NCBI RefSeq assembly: GCF_000337815.1
Contig: NZ_AOLN01000018.1
Location: 724,536-788,535, forward strand
Direction: 5' to 3'
Source of the DNA: Haloferax mucosum ATCC BAA-1512
GTDB lineage: Archaea > Halobacteriota > Halobacteria > Halobacteriales > Haloferacaceae
Length of the DNA stretch: 64,000 nucleotides
Shown: positions 23,984 to 33,386 of the stretch, piece after piece
Layout of the letters: the number at the start of each line of letters is the position of its first letter
Numbering within the stretch: the stretch's first letter is position 1
Notes under the pieces: generated by a model
What the model saw: the letters and a program-made list of their open reading frames with translations, nothing else
Told to the model about the DNA's origin: nothing
The model's database searches: none
Translations under genes and position numbers: made by a program

Positions 23984-25033
23984 TCACTGCGCGGTCTCGA
24001 ACGTGACCGTGTCGGCTTCGAAGTCTTCGACGAACGCGCCGGGACCACCGACGCTGTAGGTGCCGTCGTCGGTCTCGACGACGAGCGTGTTTTCGACCGG
24101 GAACGAATTGTTCGCGGGTTCGAGCAACCCTTGGCGAGTGTCAACGACGCGCCCGCGAAGTTCCGTCGGGCCGCTCGTGTGAACCATCCGGCCGGAGACG
24201 GTTACGTGCAGGTCGATACCAGCACGGCGACAGAGCGCGGCCTGCAAGACGGCGTGGCGGAAGTTGTGGTACGTCGTCGGGAGCGGGTCGGGGTCAACCG
24301 TGTAGGCCTCGGCGGCCATCGGCCAGTAGTTGCCGAAAAAGGACCCGACGATGACCGGCCCGAGGTGCGGTTGTGCGAACACGATTGCCTGCGATTCGGA
24401 GTTCGACCGGGCGACCATCTCGCCGGGGGCGATGAGACCGGCCCGCGAATCGACGGTGAGCATGGTCGGCATCGGTTGGTGCCAGACGCGCACCAAAGAC
24501 GCCACGCCTTCGAGCGAGAGGTCGTCGTGCGGTTCGACGCCGCTGACGACGAGCGAGACGAGAACGCCTCGTTCGCGCGCGGCGCGCAGTTCGTCGGCAA
24601 CCTCGTCGAGCACGTCGTAGGGAAGCGACAGCGTGATTTCGGCGTCCGCTCGTCCGATGAGTTCGGTGATGCGCTTGAGCACCGTCACCCGAGATTTGAT
24701 GACCTCGAATCGCTCTTCGTCGCGGGCGGTCGCCGTGTACCGTTCTTCGAGCGCGGGACGCATGGACTCGACGCTCTCGGACAGCGATTCGATGACTTCG
24801 AGCGGTGGGAGCGGCCGAATCGTCGTCGGCACGACGTGGTCGTTGACCTCTACGAACCCGCGTTCTTCGAGTTCCTTGCTCACGCTGTAGACGTAGCGCT
24901 TCGAGACCCCCGCCGCGTCGGCGATTTGGCTCGCCTTCGCCTCCCCGAGTTCGAGGAGCGTCAGATACGTATCGACGACCTTCTCTGAGAGCCCAAATTG
25001 CTCCAGGAGGTCGGCGAGTTCCCGGTCGTCCAT
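23984..25033 (-). CDS. TrmB-family sugar-responsive transcription regulator
   Basis: The protein of 349 residues has an N-terminal TrmB-type winged helix (residues 1-75, with KASQIADAAGVSKRYVYSVSKELEERGF as the recognition region), a coiled segment (about 80-125) and a long C-terminal sugar-binding regulatory domain. TrmB proteins sense maltose, trehalose or glucose and control glycolytic, gluconeogenic or transporter genes. Divergent from the GH15 glucoamylase gene by about 190 bases, it is the likely regulator of the glucan island and of its own expression. Whether it corresponds to the global TrmB cannot be settled, since Haloferax has several members. Confidence 0.88.
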   Translation of the reverse strand: MDDRELADLLEQFGLSEKVVDTYLTLLELGEAKASQIADAAGVSKRYVYSVSKELEERGFVEVNDHVVPTTIRPLPPLEVIESLSESVESMRPALEERYTATARDEERFEVIKSRVTVLKRITELIGRADAEITLSLPYDVLDEVADELRAARERGVLVSLVVSGVEPHDDLSLEGVASLVRVWHQPMPTMLTVDSRAGLIAPGEMVARSNSESQAIVFAQPHLGPVIVGSFFGNYWPMAAEAYTVDPDPLPTTYHNFRHAVLQAALCRRAGIDLHVTVSGRMVHTSGPTELRGRVVDTRQGLLEPANNSFPVENTLVVETDDGTYSVGGPGAFVEDFEADTVTFETAQ

Positions 25034-25225
25034 GCTCTGATTGTCTTGACCACGCTACTTAATCACTCGACTCGGAGACGCGCCGAAACGGGGATTCGCG
25101 GGAACGCGTCCCGGCGATGTTTCCACAGTCGGCCGGTCAGCGGCTGACGTGACTACACAGCCATCTAAAAGTATGAAGGAACATTACACCAAGATTATTA
25201 TCGGCGGGGAACCCACGACTCAGCA

Positions 25226-27229
25226 ATGCAATTACGTGACGCACTGGCTGACTACAAACGGCACGCAGAACACCCGACTCGGTTTCCGGGCGAGAGACGG
25301 ACGACGAGCGGCCTGTTTTCGGGACTCGACGGCCGACTCGTTCACGTCGAGACCGACGGGTCACTCCGAGACTTTGGTTACCCGCTCTCGGGGCTTTGGG
25401 GCGTCGAACGCTCTCGATTCGGTGTTCGTCCGGCGCACGAAAACGACGACGGCGGCATCTACTGGTTCGACAGCGGCGCGACACAGTCGTACACCGACGA
25501 CGGCGGGGTCGTCGTCACCGAACACGAGACCGCCTACGGCGACGTCACCCAGTCCGACCTCACGGTCGGCGACGGCCACGTCACGCGATTCGAGACCGAT
25601 ACCGACGCGGACGCAGAACTGGAACTCGTCGCGTTCGTCCACTTCCAACCCGACGGCCGCGACACGCTCGTCGGCCAGTTACGCCACGGCGACACCGTCG
25701 AAGCGTACCACGCCGAGGAACACGACTTCCTCGCGTCGGCACCCGCGTTTGACCACGTGGAGGGTCGCATTCCCGAACAGTTCGACGAACTGCTCTCCGA
25801 CGGTGAGGTCGAACTCCCACGCCCTCGCACGGACGACTGCTACGAAGAAGGCCAGTTGAGCGGTGCAATCGTCGGAACTGTCCCGTTCGCCGAGGGGTCG
25901 GCCGCCGTCGGGCATCTCGTCACCGACGACACCGAAACGAGTCGGCGCGACGCGCTCGACGCCGTTCGAGACCTCGCGGCGCTCGACCGCGACGACATGC
26001 GCACCCGCGCCGCCGAACAGGTCGTCGGACGCGTCCCCGACCACGACGAAGCGGGCGCGATGCACGACGATATTCGCGTCCTCTCACTTCTTTCTGGGCC
26101 GCTCGGTCTCCGAATCGCAGGCCCCGATTTCGATCCGTACTACGCCTATTCGGGCGGCTACGGCTACACGTGGTTCCGCGACGATGCCGAAATCTCGAAA
26201 TTCCTCTTCGAGTCCGACGAGCGACTCGACCTCGGTCTCGACGCGTGGCACGAACGGAGCGCCCGAGCCTACTGCCGCACCCAGCGCGACGACGGGTCGT
26301 GGCCCCACCGCGTCTGGCCGTTCGACGGGTCGCTCGCACCCGGGTGGGCCAACGCGCGCCTCGAATCCGGCGACGACGCCGACTATCAGGCCGACCAGAC
26401 GGGGAGCGTCATCGCCTTCCTCGCAATGTACTACGGCCACTGCGACGACGCCGACCTCCGCGCCGACATCGAGACGACGCTGGAACGCGCGCTCGACAGC
26501 CTCGACGAGACCCTCGGCGACGACGGTCTCCCGGTCACCTGCCAGAACGCGTGGGAGAACATGACCGGGCGGTTCAGCCACACCGCCGCGACGTTCCTCG
26601 AAGCCTACGCCGCGCTCGCGCTCTCGGACCTCGACGGCGACCTGACCGACCGCGCCGCCGATCGCGCCCGCGACGTCTACGAGGGTATCGACGCCCTCTG
26701 GAGCGACGACCGCGAGTGCTACGCGCTCCGCCTCACCGACGGCGAACTGGACGACCGCTACGACTCCGCCGCGCTCGCGCTCGTCTCGGCGCACCGAACC
26801 TACGACCGACTCGAATCCGTCGGCGACGACCGCCTCGACAGACTCGTCGCGCACACCGAGGCCGTCTTCGACGGACTCTGGCACGACCCCGACGAAAGCG
26901 ACGTGAAAGGGCTGGTCCGCTTCGAGGGCGACGACTGGCGGATGCGCGAACAGTCCACGGAGAAGATTTGGACCGTCTCGACCGCGTGGGGCGCGAACGC
27001 CGGAGTCGAACTCGCGGGACTGCTCGCGGCCCACGATGACCACCGAGGCACGTCGTTCGCGGAGACGGGGCAGTCGCTTCTCGAACTCGTCTTGCCTGAC
27101 GGCCCGCTTTGTACCGACGCGGGCTACCTCGCAGAGCAGTTCTTCGACGACGGGACGCCGGACAGCGCGACGCCGCTCGGATGGCCGCACGCGATTCGCC
27201 TGGCGACGCTTGCGACGCTCGAAGACTAA
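25226..27229 (+). CDS. Glycoside hydrolase family 15 enzyme (glucoamylase or trehalase type), cytoplasmic
   Basis: This encodes 667 residues. An N-terminal beta-sandwich domain (about 1-270) precedes an (alpha/alpha)6 barrel. GYGYTWFRDDAEISKF near residue 310 is the substrate-binding WFRD motif. QNAWENMTGRFSHTAATFLEAYAAL, near 437, carries the acid glutamate candidate, and KIWTVSTAWG near 575 the second catalytic region. There is no signal peptide, so it acts in the cytoplasm on imported maltodextrins. It lies between the TrmB regulator and the ABC importer. Glucoamylase is more likely than trehalase by context; not proven. Confidence 0.88.
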   Translation: MQLRDALADYKRHAEHPTRFPGERRTTSGLFSGLDGRLVHVETDGSLRDFGYPLSGLWGVERSRFGVRPAHENDDGGIYWFDSGATQSYTDDGGVVVTEHETAYGDVTQSDLTVGDGHVTRFETDTDADAELELVAFVHFQPDGRDTLVGQLRHGDTVEAYHAEEHDFLASAPAFDHVEGRIPEQFDELLSDGEVELPRPRTDDCYEEGQLSGAIVGTVPFAEGSAAVGHLVTDDTETSRRDALDAVRDLAALDRDDMRTRAAEQVVGRVPDHDEAGAMHDDIRVLSLLSGPLGLRIAGPDFDPYYAYSGGYGYTWFRDDAEISKFLFESDERLDLGLDAWHERSARAYCRTQRDDGSWPHRVWPFDGSLAPGWANARLESGDDADYQADQTGSVIAFLAMYYGHCDDADLRADIETTLERALDSLDETLGDDGLPVTCQNAWENMTGRFSHTAATFLEAYAALALSDLDGDLTDRAADRARDVYEGIDALWSDDRECYALRLTDGELDDRYDSAALALVSAHRTYDRLESVGDDRLDRLVAHTEAVFDGLWHDPDESDVKGLVRFEGDDWRMREQSTEKIWTVSTAWGANAGVELAGLLAAHDDHRGTSFAETGQSLLELVLPDGPLCTDAGYLAEQFFDDGTPDSATPLGWPHAIRLATLATLED

Positions 27230-27316
27230 CACTACGAACAAATCGTTCGAACGTCGTTTGCACGCGAAAACTCAGAGGGATGTCCCGAGGCGATGGACGG
27301 CGGCTTCGTGCCGCAG

Positions 27317-28456
27317 TTAGTTGCTCGCCGGGGCGGCGCGCCGCGCTGGCTCGTCGCGCAGGAGTGTCTCGCCGGTTCGCGGGTGGAAGACATGGAGGTC
27401 GGATTCGTCGAAGGTGATGCTGATGGTCTCGTCGATTTCAGGCTCGATATCCGACGCGACGCGAGCGATGAAGTCGGGACCGATGTCGAGATGCAGGTAG
27501 TTGTCGGAGCCGATGGGTTCGACAACGCCGACGGTCGAGTCGATGAGGTTCGACCCTTCGGTCGCCGTGAACACGTCTTCGGGGCGGATGCCGATTCGAA
27601 GTTCGTCCTCGTGTGTGGCGTCGCGGAGAGCCGCAGAGAACGATTTCGACAGCCGGTACGAAAACGAGCCATCGTCGGCAACGAGCACCACGCGGTCGCC
27701 GTCGCGTTCGACCACTACGTCGAGGAAGTTCATGCTCGGCGAGCCGACGAATCCGCCGACGAACTCGTTTGCGGGGTTCTCGTACACGTCTTTGGGTCGG
27801 CCGACCTGCTGGAGTTTACCGTCTTTGAGGATGACGATACGGTCGCCCATCGTCATCGCCTCTTCTTGGTCGTGGGTGACGTACAGTGAGGTGATGCCGA
27901 ACTCGTTTTGGAGGCGCTGAATCTCGGTTCGCATCGTCGTCCGAAGCTTCGCGTCGAGGTTCGAAAGCGGCTCGTCGAACAGGAACACGTCGGGTTCGCG
28001 GACGATGGCACGGCCGAGCGCGACGCGCTGTTTTTGGCCGCCGGAGAGTTCGTCGGGCTTGTCGTCGAGGAGGTCTTCGATACCCATCATCTGCGCCGTC
28101 TCGCGGACGCGCTCGCGGCGTTCTTCTTTCGAGAGGTCGGTGCTCATCCGCAGGCCGAACGCCATGTTCTCCATGACGGTTTTGTGCGGATACAGTGCGT
28201 AGTTCTGGAACACCATCGCCACGTCGCGCTTGCGGGCGTGCTGGTCCGTCACGTCCTCGTCGCCGATGCGGATGTGCCCGCTCGTGGGAGATTCCAGTCC
28301 CGCGACCATGCGGAGCGTCGTCGATTTCCCGCACCCCGACGGGCCGACAACGGTGATGAACTCGCCGTCTTCGACCCCGACTGAGAGGTCGTCAACGGCG
28401 ACAATTCGGCCGTTGTCGAACTCCTTTCTGAGTGAATCGAGCGTAATAGTCGCCAT
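27317..28456 (-). CDS. ABC transporter ATPase, MalK/UgpC type
   Basis: This 379-residue ATPase powers carbohydrate import. Walker A is GPSGCGKST (about 39-47), the signature LSGGQKQR near 134 and Walker B DVFLFDEPLSNLDAKLR near 155. The C-terminal regulatory TOBE/OB domain (from about 235) contains GIRPEDV, as in MalK rather than in simple importer ATPases. The start codon is either the ATG at 28456 or another three codons upstream (28465). It is divergent from the malE-like gene and should form the importer with the proteins encoded at 28755-32223. The C-terminus ends in an alanine-rich tail. Confidence 0.92.
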   Translation of the reverse strand: MATITLDSLRKEFDNGRIVAVDDLSVGVEDGEFITVVGPSGCGKSTTLRMVAGLESPTSGHIRIGDEDVTDQHARKRDVAMVFQNYALYPHKTVMENMAFGLRMSTDLSKEERRERVRETAQMMGIEDLLDDKPDELSGGQKQRVALGRAIVREPDVFLFDEPLSNLDAKLRTTMRTEIQRLQNEFGITSLYVTHDQEEAMTMGDRIVILKDGKLQQVGRPKDVYENPANEFVGGFVGSPSMNFLDVVVERDGDRVVLVADDGSFSYRLSKSFSAALRDATHEDELRIGIRPEDVFTATEGSNLIDSTVGVVEPIGSDNYLHLDIGPDFIARVASDIEPEIDETISITFDESDLHVFHPRTGETLLRDEPARRAAPASN

Positions 28457-28754
28457 TGTATCCATGGCTCGGTGTGGCACAGTATAGTTCTTCCCCTATT
28501 GCTCGAATGTGTGAAGCACAATTTCGTAGTAGTTTTATACTGCGTCGAACGACTCTAACGGCGCGTTTGAGGGCAAAAACGGGGCGATAGCGTCGCACCA
28601 CGGTTTCGAGGCGGTGCGGGATGCGAATTCCGTGAGCAGTCGCGTTGTTCTCCCGGCGCGGACCCGAGAGAGAAAGCATCAATCAACCGTGAATGATTCT
28701 GTGTTATTCGAATGATTTAATATGTGAACAACTTATTCCTCACCTATTCACACC
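28457..28754. promoter_or_regulatory. Divergent promoter region of the sugar importer
   Basis: The 298 bases between malK-like and malE-like genes hold TATA-like TTTTATACT at 28532-28540 for the minus gene and AATGATTTAATATG at 28711-28724 for the plus gene. An inverted repeat TGTGAA-N18-TTCACA spans 28723-28752, touching the start codon of the binding protein. A second hairpin, CGCACC/GGTGCG, is at 28594-28618. No gene is seen in the gap. Confidence 0.55.
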
Positions 28755-30047
28755 ATGGCAATGAATCGCAGAACCTTGCTGAAGAACCTCGGTGCGGCTG
28801 GCACGGTTGCCGCGCTCGCGGGTTGTGTTGGCGTTCAAGAGAGTTCCAGCGACGGGTCGGAGAGCGATTCCGACGGGTCCGGCGAGACAGCTACCGACAG
28901 CGGGACCGACGAAACGGATGCTTCCGAACCAGCCGGGTCGGCGTCGGTTTGGTACCAACTGGCCGAACCGGAGATTCCCGGGCGGAAGTCGGCCATCGAG
29001 CAGTTCAACGAGGCGTCAAAGCACACGGTTTCGGGGTCTGACATCTCCGACATGCGCAAGAAAACAACGAGCGCGATTCCCGCCGGACAGGGACCACAGT
29101 CCTTCGAGTGGGCCCACGACTGGGTCGGCGATTACACCCAACGCGAGTTCGTCGTGGACCAACGCGACGAAATCGACATCGACCTCGACGTGTTCACGAG
29201 CGACGCCCGCGAGGCGATTCAGTTCGAGGGCAACCTCGTCGGACTGCCGCACGACGCGGAGACGGTCGCACTCGTCTACAACAAGGACATCGTCGATGAA
29301 CCGCCGGAGACCGTCGCCGACATGGTCGCCGTGATGGAGGAGTTCCACGACCCCGGAAACAACAAGTACGGACTCGGGATGCCCTTCGCTGACGGCTACT
29401 TCCTCAGCGCGTGGGCCCGCGCCTTCGACGGCTACCTCTTCGACAAGGACGCGGACCCGCGAATCGGCGTCGCTCTTCCCGAGACGGTCAAAGGCGTCCA
29501 GTTCGCCGTCGATAATTTCGTGCCGTACATGCCGAACGACCCGGCGTACGAACCGCAGGCGGCCGCCTTCGCCGAGGGTAACGCCGCGTTCGCAATCAAC
29601 GGCCCGTGGTATCTCTCGACGCTCAACGAGAAGGGAATCGACTACGGCGTGGCCAAACTGCCCGCCCCCGAGGGCGGCAAACCACGACCGTACACGGGAA
29701 TCACGATGTGGTACTTCTCGAAGGCGATGGCGAATGGCGGTGCCGACGCCGACGCCGGTCGGTCGTTCATCGAGTGGTACACCACGAACGAGGACATCGC
29801 GCTGAAGGCGGCCGAAGAACAGGGAAGTATCCCGGTTCTCAAGAGCCTCGTCGATAGCGGCGACCTACCGGACACCGTCGAAGGGTTCTCCGAGGCGGTC
29901 AAACAAGGGTCGCCGATGCCGACCCACCCGGACATGCGAAAGGTGTGGGACCCGGTCAAAGCCGCGCTCACGAAGGCGTTCAACGGTAAGGACGTCGAAC
30001 AGGCGATGCAGAGCGCCGACGAAGAAATCCGTAGTAACCTCGACTAA
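28755..30047 (+). CDS. ABC sugar transporter substrate-binding lipoprotein, MalE type
   Basis: This encodes 430 residues. The Tat-lipoprotein signal has NRRTLLK (4-10) and lipobox LAGC with C24. A D/S/G-rich linker of about 35 residues follows, then the two-lobed sugar-binding fold with WAHDWVGDYTQREFV near 118, VGLPHDAETVALVYNKD near 170, AFAINGPWYLS near 275 and the late KAAEEQGSIPVLKSL. It captures maltodextrins or related sugars outside the membrane for the permeases 12 bases downstream. A second in-frame ATG lies two codons on. Confidence 0.93.
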   Translation: MAMNRRTLLKNLGAAGTVAALAGCVGVQESSSDGSESDSDGSGETATDSGTDETDASEPAGSASVWYQLAEPEIPGRKSAIEQFNEASKHTVSGSDISDMRKKTTSAIPAGQGPQSFEWAHDWVGDYTQREFVVDQRDEIDIDLDVFTSDAREAIQFEGNLVGLPHDAETVALVYNKDIVDEPPETVADMVAVMEEFHDPGNNKYGLGMPFADGYFLSAWARAFDGYLFDKDADPRIGVALPETVKGVQFAVDNFVPYMPNDPAYEPQAAAFAEGNAAFAINGPWYLSTLNEKGIDYGVAKLPAPEGGKPRPYTGITMWYFSKAMANGGADADAGRSFIEWYTTNEDIALKAAEEQGSIPVLKSLVDSGDLPDTVEGFSEAVKQGSPMPTHPDMRKVWDPVKAALTKAFNGKDVEQAMQSADEEIRSNLD

Positions 30048-30058
30048 CGGAGCCAACA

Positions 30059-31078
30059 ATGAGCACCGCATCACGTGTCGCCCGCCGCGTCGAGGACATC
30101 CCATTTCTCGACAAGCGAGACGCTTCGCTCCTCTTCGTCCTGCCGGGGCTGTTCGTCTTTTCAGCGTTCATGCTGTTTCCGGTCGTCTACCTCATCGGCA
30201 TCTCGTTTACCGATGCGGCACCGGCGAACCTCTTCGCCGGAGAGGGCGCGCTCTCCGTTTTGACGTTCGGCGAGGCGACGTTCATCGGAATCAAAAACTA
30301 CGTAGACGTGTTGTTCGGCGGGACGTTCCGAATCGTCCTGTTCGGCCAGTCCATCGCAACGCTCCCCATCAACGGCCAGTTTTGGAACTCCTTCGGCGTC
30401 ACGTGGCTGTTCGTGGCGACGAGCGTCGCACTGAAAATCGCGTTTAGCCTCGGTCTCGCGCTCGTCGTGACCGCAGAGCGCGTCCGCGGGAAGCGCATCA
30501 TGCGCTCGCTTATCATCCTCCCGATGGGGTTGCCGTCGATTTTTACCATCACTGTCTGGCGCGGCATCTTCAGCTCCGCGGAGTTCGGACTGGCGAATCA
30601 ACTCTTGACGATGTTCGGACTCGAAACCGTGTCGTGGCTCAGCGAGCGATGGCTGGCGTTCGCCGCCTACAACGTCACCGAGATGTGGCTCGCGTACCCG
30701 TTCATGGTCATCATCACGGTGAGCGCACTGCAGGACGTCCCGGACGAGCTACACGAGGCGGCCATGGTTGACGGCGCGAGCTACGTCTCGCGGTTCTTCC
30801 ACGTCACGTTGCCGTCTATCAAGCGGCCCGTGTTCTTCGCGTCGATTCTGACGGCGGCGGCGTCGTTCCAGCAGTTCCTCATCCCCTTCGTGTTCAACGA
30901 AGGCGGCCCGGCGCGACAAAACGAACTCATCGTCGTCTACGGCTACCGCGAAGCCCTCTCGTTTTCCGAGTACGGACGCGGGGCGGCGATTAGCATCATC
31001 GCGCTGTTGTTCATCGGCGCGTTCATGTGGCTGAACGTCAAGCGCGGCCGACTCGCAGACGGGGTGAACGACGCGTGA
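30059..31078 (+). CDS. ABC sugar transporter permease, MalF type
   Basis: The 339-residue permease has six or more membrane spans, the first at about residues 23-45. The EAA loop for contact with the ATPase is LHEAAMVDGASYVSRFFHVTLPS-like at about 235-255. It begins 12 bases after the binding protein and overlaps the next permease by four bases. The N-terminal part has a large periplasmic-side loop (about 55-115) consistent with MalF-like proteins. Confidence 0.92.
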   Translation: MSTASRVARRVEDIPFLDKRDASLLFVLPGLFVFSAFMLFPVVYLIGISFTDAAPANLFAGEGALSVLTFGEATFIGIKNYVDVLFGGTFRIVLFGQSIATLPINGQFWNSFGVTWLFVATSVALKIAFSLGLALVVTAERVRGKRIMRSLIILPMGLPSIFTITVWRGIFSSAEFGLANQLLTMFGLETVSWLSERWLAFAAYNVTEMWLAYPFMVIITVSALQDVPDELHEAAMVDGASYVSRFFHVTLPSIKRPVFFASILTAAASFQQFLIPFVFNEGGPARQNELIVVYGYREALSFSEYGRGAAISIIALLFIGAFMWLNVKRGRLADGVNDA

Positions 31079-32223
31079 GCCTCCTCGATACGATTGGGCG
31101 GAAACTGAAAGGCGATGCAGAGACGGTAGCGAAAGCGCCGGTCGAAGCGGCACGTGACGTTCGGTACACAGTTGCGGCGATTCAGCGCGGCGAACTCTCG
31201 CCGGTCGAACCGCTGAAGACCGTCGGTTCGACGCTCGGTGCGTTAGTGCTCGTCAGCCTCCTGTTGTTCCCGATTTACTGGATTCTCATCGCGGCGCTGT
31301 CGGGAACCGGCGGCTCGATATACTCTTCGAGCGGGCTGAAGCTCTTCCCGGAAGCGCCGTCGCTCGTGCCGTTTCTCTGGGTCGTCGGCGACCTCATCGT
31401 GCAGGGATACGACATCGTCGTCGATATTCCGATAACGAACGTCGCGGTCGTGTTCAGCACGCCACAACTGACACTGCTCGACGTGAGCGCGATTCAACCG
31501 GGAACGATTGGTCGAGTCGCGTTCGGCTCGTTCGAGTTGTTCCCCGGATTCGCGGTCGAACCGGTCGAGAACCCGTCAGCCTTCAAATCGTTCTTCTGGA
31601 ACAGTCTGACGGTAGCGATTCCGACGGTCATCATCGCTATGTCGCTCGTCGTGCCGGCCGCCTACGCGCTGTCGCGCCGGGAGTTCATCTTCCGCCGGAA
31701 GATTCTGTTCGTCTACGTCCTGTTGACGCAGGTCGGTGGGGGACTCGGAATCGCGCTCCTCATCGGGCTGTACACGGTGTACGTCCAACTCGGTATCAAC
31801 GACAACAAACTCGCGCTCGCGGTGTACTACGCGGCGACTGCGGTGCCGTTCAACACGTGGCTCTTGAAGACCTACATGGACGGCATCCCGGTCTCCTACG
31901 AGGAGGCCGCGGTCGTTGACGGCGCGCCCCCGTGGCGGGTCGTCGTCGAAGTCATTCTGCCGCTTTCGACGGCGGGGCTTGCCACGGTGTTCATCTTCAC
32001 GTTCCTCACCGGATGGACGGAGTTCGTCGTCGCACAGACGCTTCTCGGGACGGACAACTACACGCTCCCGGTCGGGTTGTACTCGCTCATCAGCGAGTAC
32101 TCGATTCCGTGGGCGCGCTTTTCGGCGTTCGCACTCACGTTCGCCTCTCCGATCATGCTCGTGTACCTCTTCGCACAGCGGTACATCGAAGGCGGACTGT
32201 CGTTCGGCGGCGTCGAAGGCTGA
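31075..32223 (+). CDS. ABC sugar transporter permease, MalG type
   Basis: These 382 residues start at a GTG whose last two bases overlap the stop of the previous permease (GTGA), coupling the two. Six membrane segments are seen. The EAA loop YEEAAVVDGAPPWRVVVEVI, near 278-297, contacts MalK. An unusually long extracellular loop (about residues 85-165) precedes the second core helix. This is the last gene of the importer operon, followed by a convergent regulator. Confidence 0.92.
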   Translation: MSLLDTIGRKLKGDAETVAKAPVEAARDVRYTVAAIQRGELSPVEPLKTVGSTLGALVLVSLLLFPIYWILIAALSGTGGSIYSSSGLKLFPEAPSLVPFLWVVGDLIVQGYDIVVDIPITNVAVVFSTPQLTLLDVSAIQPGTIGRVAFGSFELFPGFAVEPVENPSAFKSFFWNSLTVAIPTVIIAMSLVVPAAYALSRREFIFRRKILFVYVLLTQVGGGLGIALLIGLYTVYVQLGINDNKLALAVYYAATAVPFNTWLLKTYMDGIPVSYEEAAVVDGAPPWRVVVEVILPLSTAGLATVFIFTFLTGWTEFVVAQTLLGTDNYTLPVGLYSLISEYSIPWARFSAFALTFASPIMLVYLFAQRYIEGGLSFGGVEG

Positions 32224-32264
32224 CACGAGGCTCGCCACACCATTTTTTCTCCGAATCCGCCGCC

Positions 32265-33137
32265 TTACGACCGCGGCACCGACCGTGTCGTCTCGACGAC
32301 CGACCCAGCTTCGTCCACGACGACCCGAAGCGTCTCGTCACCCTGCCGAATCGGCACCGAGACGGCGAGTGGGTCCTCCGAGACGACCGCTCCGTCGCTG
32401 TCGTCGATACAGAAGTCGAACTCCCAGAACGGTCGGTCGTCGGGTCCGGTCCCGTGGTCGGAGAGAAACGACACGACTGCGGGGTCGGCCAAGAGCCGAA
32501 GTCCAATCGTCGTCGCAATCGACGCGTCGCAGTCGCGGCAGTCGCTCACGGCGGGATAGTCGAGGTGGTGGTGCGACTCGGTTTCGACTCGCGTCGTCAT
32601 CCGGCCGCGGCAGTACGGACAGACGCCTCGATACGCGAGCGTGAACTCCCGCCAGAGACAGGTGCCGTAGGCCTCGAACAGTTCGTCCGCGTCTCGGGTC
32701 GTCCGCCCGCGCGGCGGGAAGTAACCGTAGTGGACGAGCGCGTCGCAGTCCGGACACGCGATTTCGACGTTTTCGTCCGCGTACCGCGCGTGGAGTTGCG
32801 CCTCACAGTCCGGACAGGACGCATCGACCGCTTTCTCTTCCGGCCGCGGCGACGCACCGAATCGCTCGTCAGTGACGATATCGACGGCTTTCGACCCCGC
32901 CGCACGGAGTTCGTAGCCGTCCTCGCGCTTGCTGACGAACCGCCCGACCAACCGGTCGAGGTGGTAGTTAAACCGACCGCTGTCCCCGAAGCCCGCCGCC
33001 GACTGGAGTTCGGCGAACGACTGTCGGCCGCCGTTCCGAAGCGCGACGAGGATGGCAATTCGGTCGGCGTCTGCGAGTGCACCGATTGCGTCGGCCGCCT
33101 GCTCGGTATCGACGTTGAGCGTCTCCTCGCCGGTCAT
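32265..33137 (-). CDS. Winged-helix regulator with zinc-knuckle C-terminus
   Basis: The 290 residues begin with an ArsR-like winged helix (15-95; ADADRIAILVALRNGGRQSFAELQ then NYHLDRLV as recognition elements). Next are several CXXC knuckles: CPDCEAQ near 108, CPDCDALVH near 128, CPYCRGR near 171, and CRDCDAS near 198. The fold is seen in haloarchaeal regulators, but the ligand is unknown. It is divergent from the GH13 gene, with which it shares a 249-base gap carrying two GAAGAAA(T/C)CTTC motifs. A role in glucan control is inference. Confidence 0.82.
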   Translation of the reverse strand: MTGEETLNVDTEQAADAIGALADADRIAILVALRNGGRQSFAELQSAAGFGDSGRFNYHLDRLVGRFVSKREDGYELRAAGSKAVDIVTDERFGASPRPEEKAVDASCPDCEAQLHARYADENVEIACPDCDALVHYGYFPPRGRTTRDADELFEAYGTCLWREFTLAYRGVCPYCRGRMTTRVETESHHHLDYPAVSDCRDCDASIATTIGLRLLADPAVVSFLSDHGTGPDDRPFWEFDFCIDDSDGAVVSEDPLAVSVPIRQGDETLRVVVDEAGSVVETTRSVPRS

Positions 33138-33200
33138 TATCCTTCACGCGTGCGCGCTCGTGAAAACATCTTCCGCTCGGCGGTCGTCGCGCCCCAGACT

Positions 33201-33347
33201 GAAGAAATCTTCACATGAACGCCGTCGAGAGAAGAGTCGTCGCGGGCGAGTCGCATTCATCGCCGCGTTGACTGTCGATTCAGGGGGACTCACGGTCGCC
33301 GGATTCCGAGTCATCGGCCCGGCAGTTCCCAGACAGAAGAAACCTTC
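33201..33347. promoter_or_regulatory. Two GAAGAAA(T/C)CTTC motifs between the winged-helix regulator and the GH13 gene
   Basis: GAAGAAATCTTC is at 33201-33212 and GAAGAAACCTTC at 33336-33347, each with a short dyad (GAAGA/TCTTC in the first). They bracket the divergent gap and lie 64 and 40 bases from the two start codons. They may be operators of the divergent regulator. Confidence 0.4.
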
Positions 33348-33386
33348 AGAACAGCTTTATTGAGCAGTGTCGCCCCCAAATAGGTA

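Noticed and set aside
25034..25225. A TACT-spacer-GAGTA TrmB operator between the TrmB gene and the GH15 gene
   Set aside because: Only half-sites such as TACTTAATCACTCGA are visible, with no proper second half at the known spacing.
26084..27241. A 385-codon open frame antisense to the GH15 gene
   Set aside because: It is a shadow of the GH15 coding sequence: strongly basic and valine-rich, unlike haloarchaeal proteins, with no start signal.
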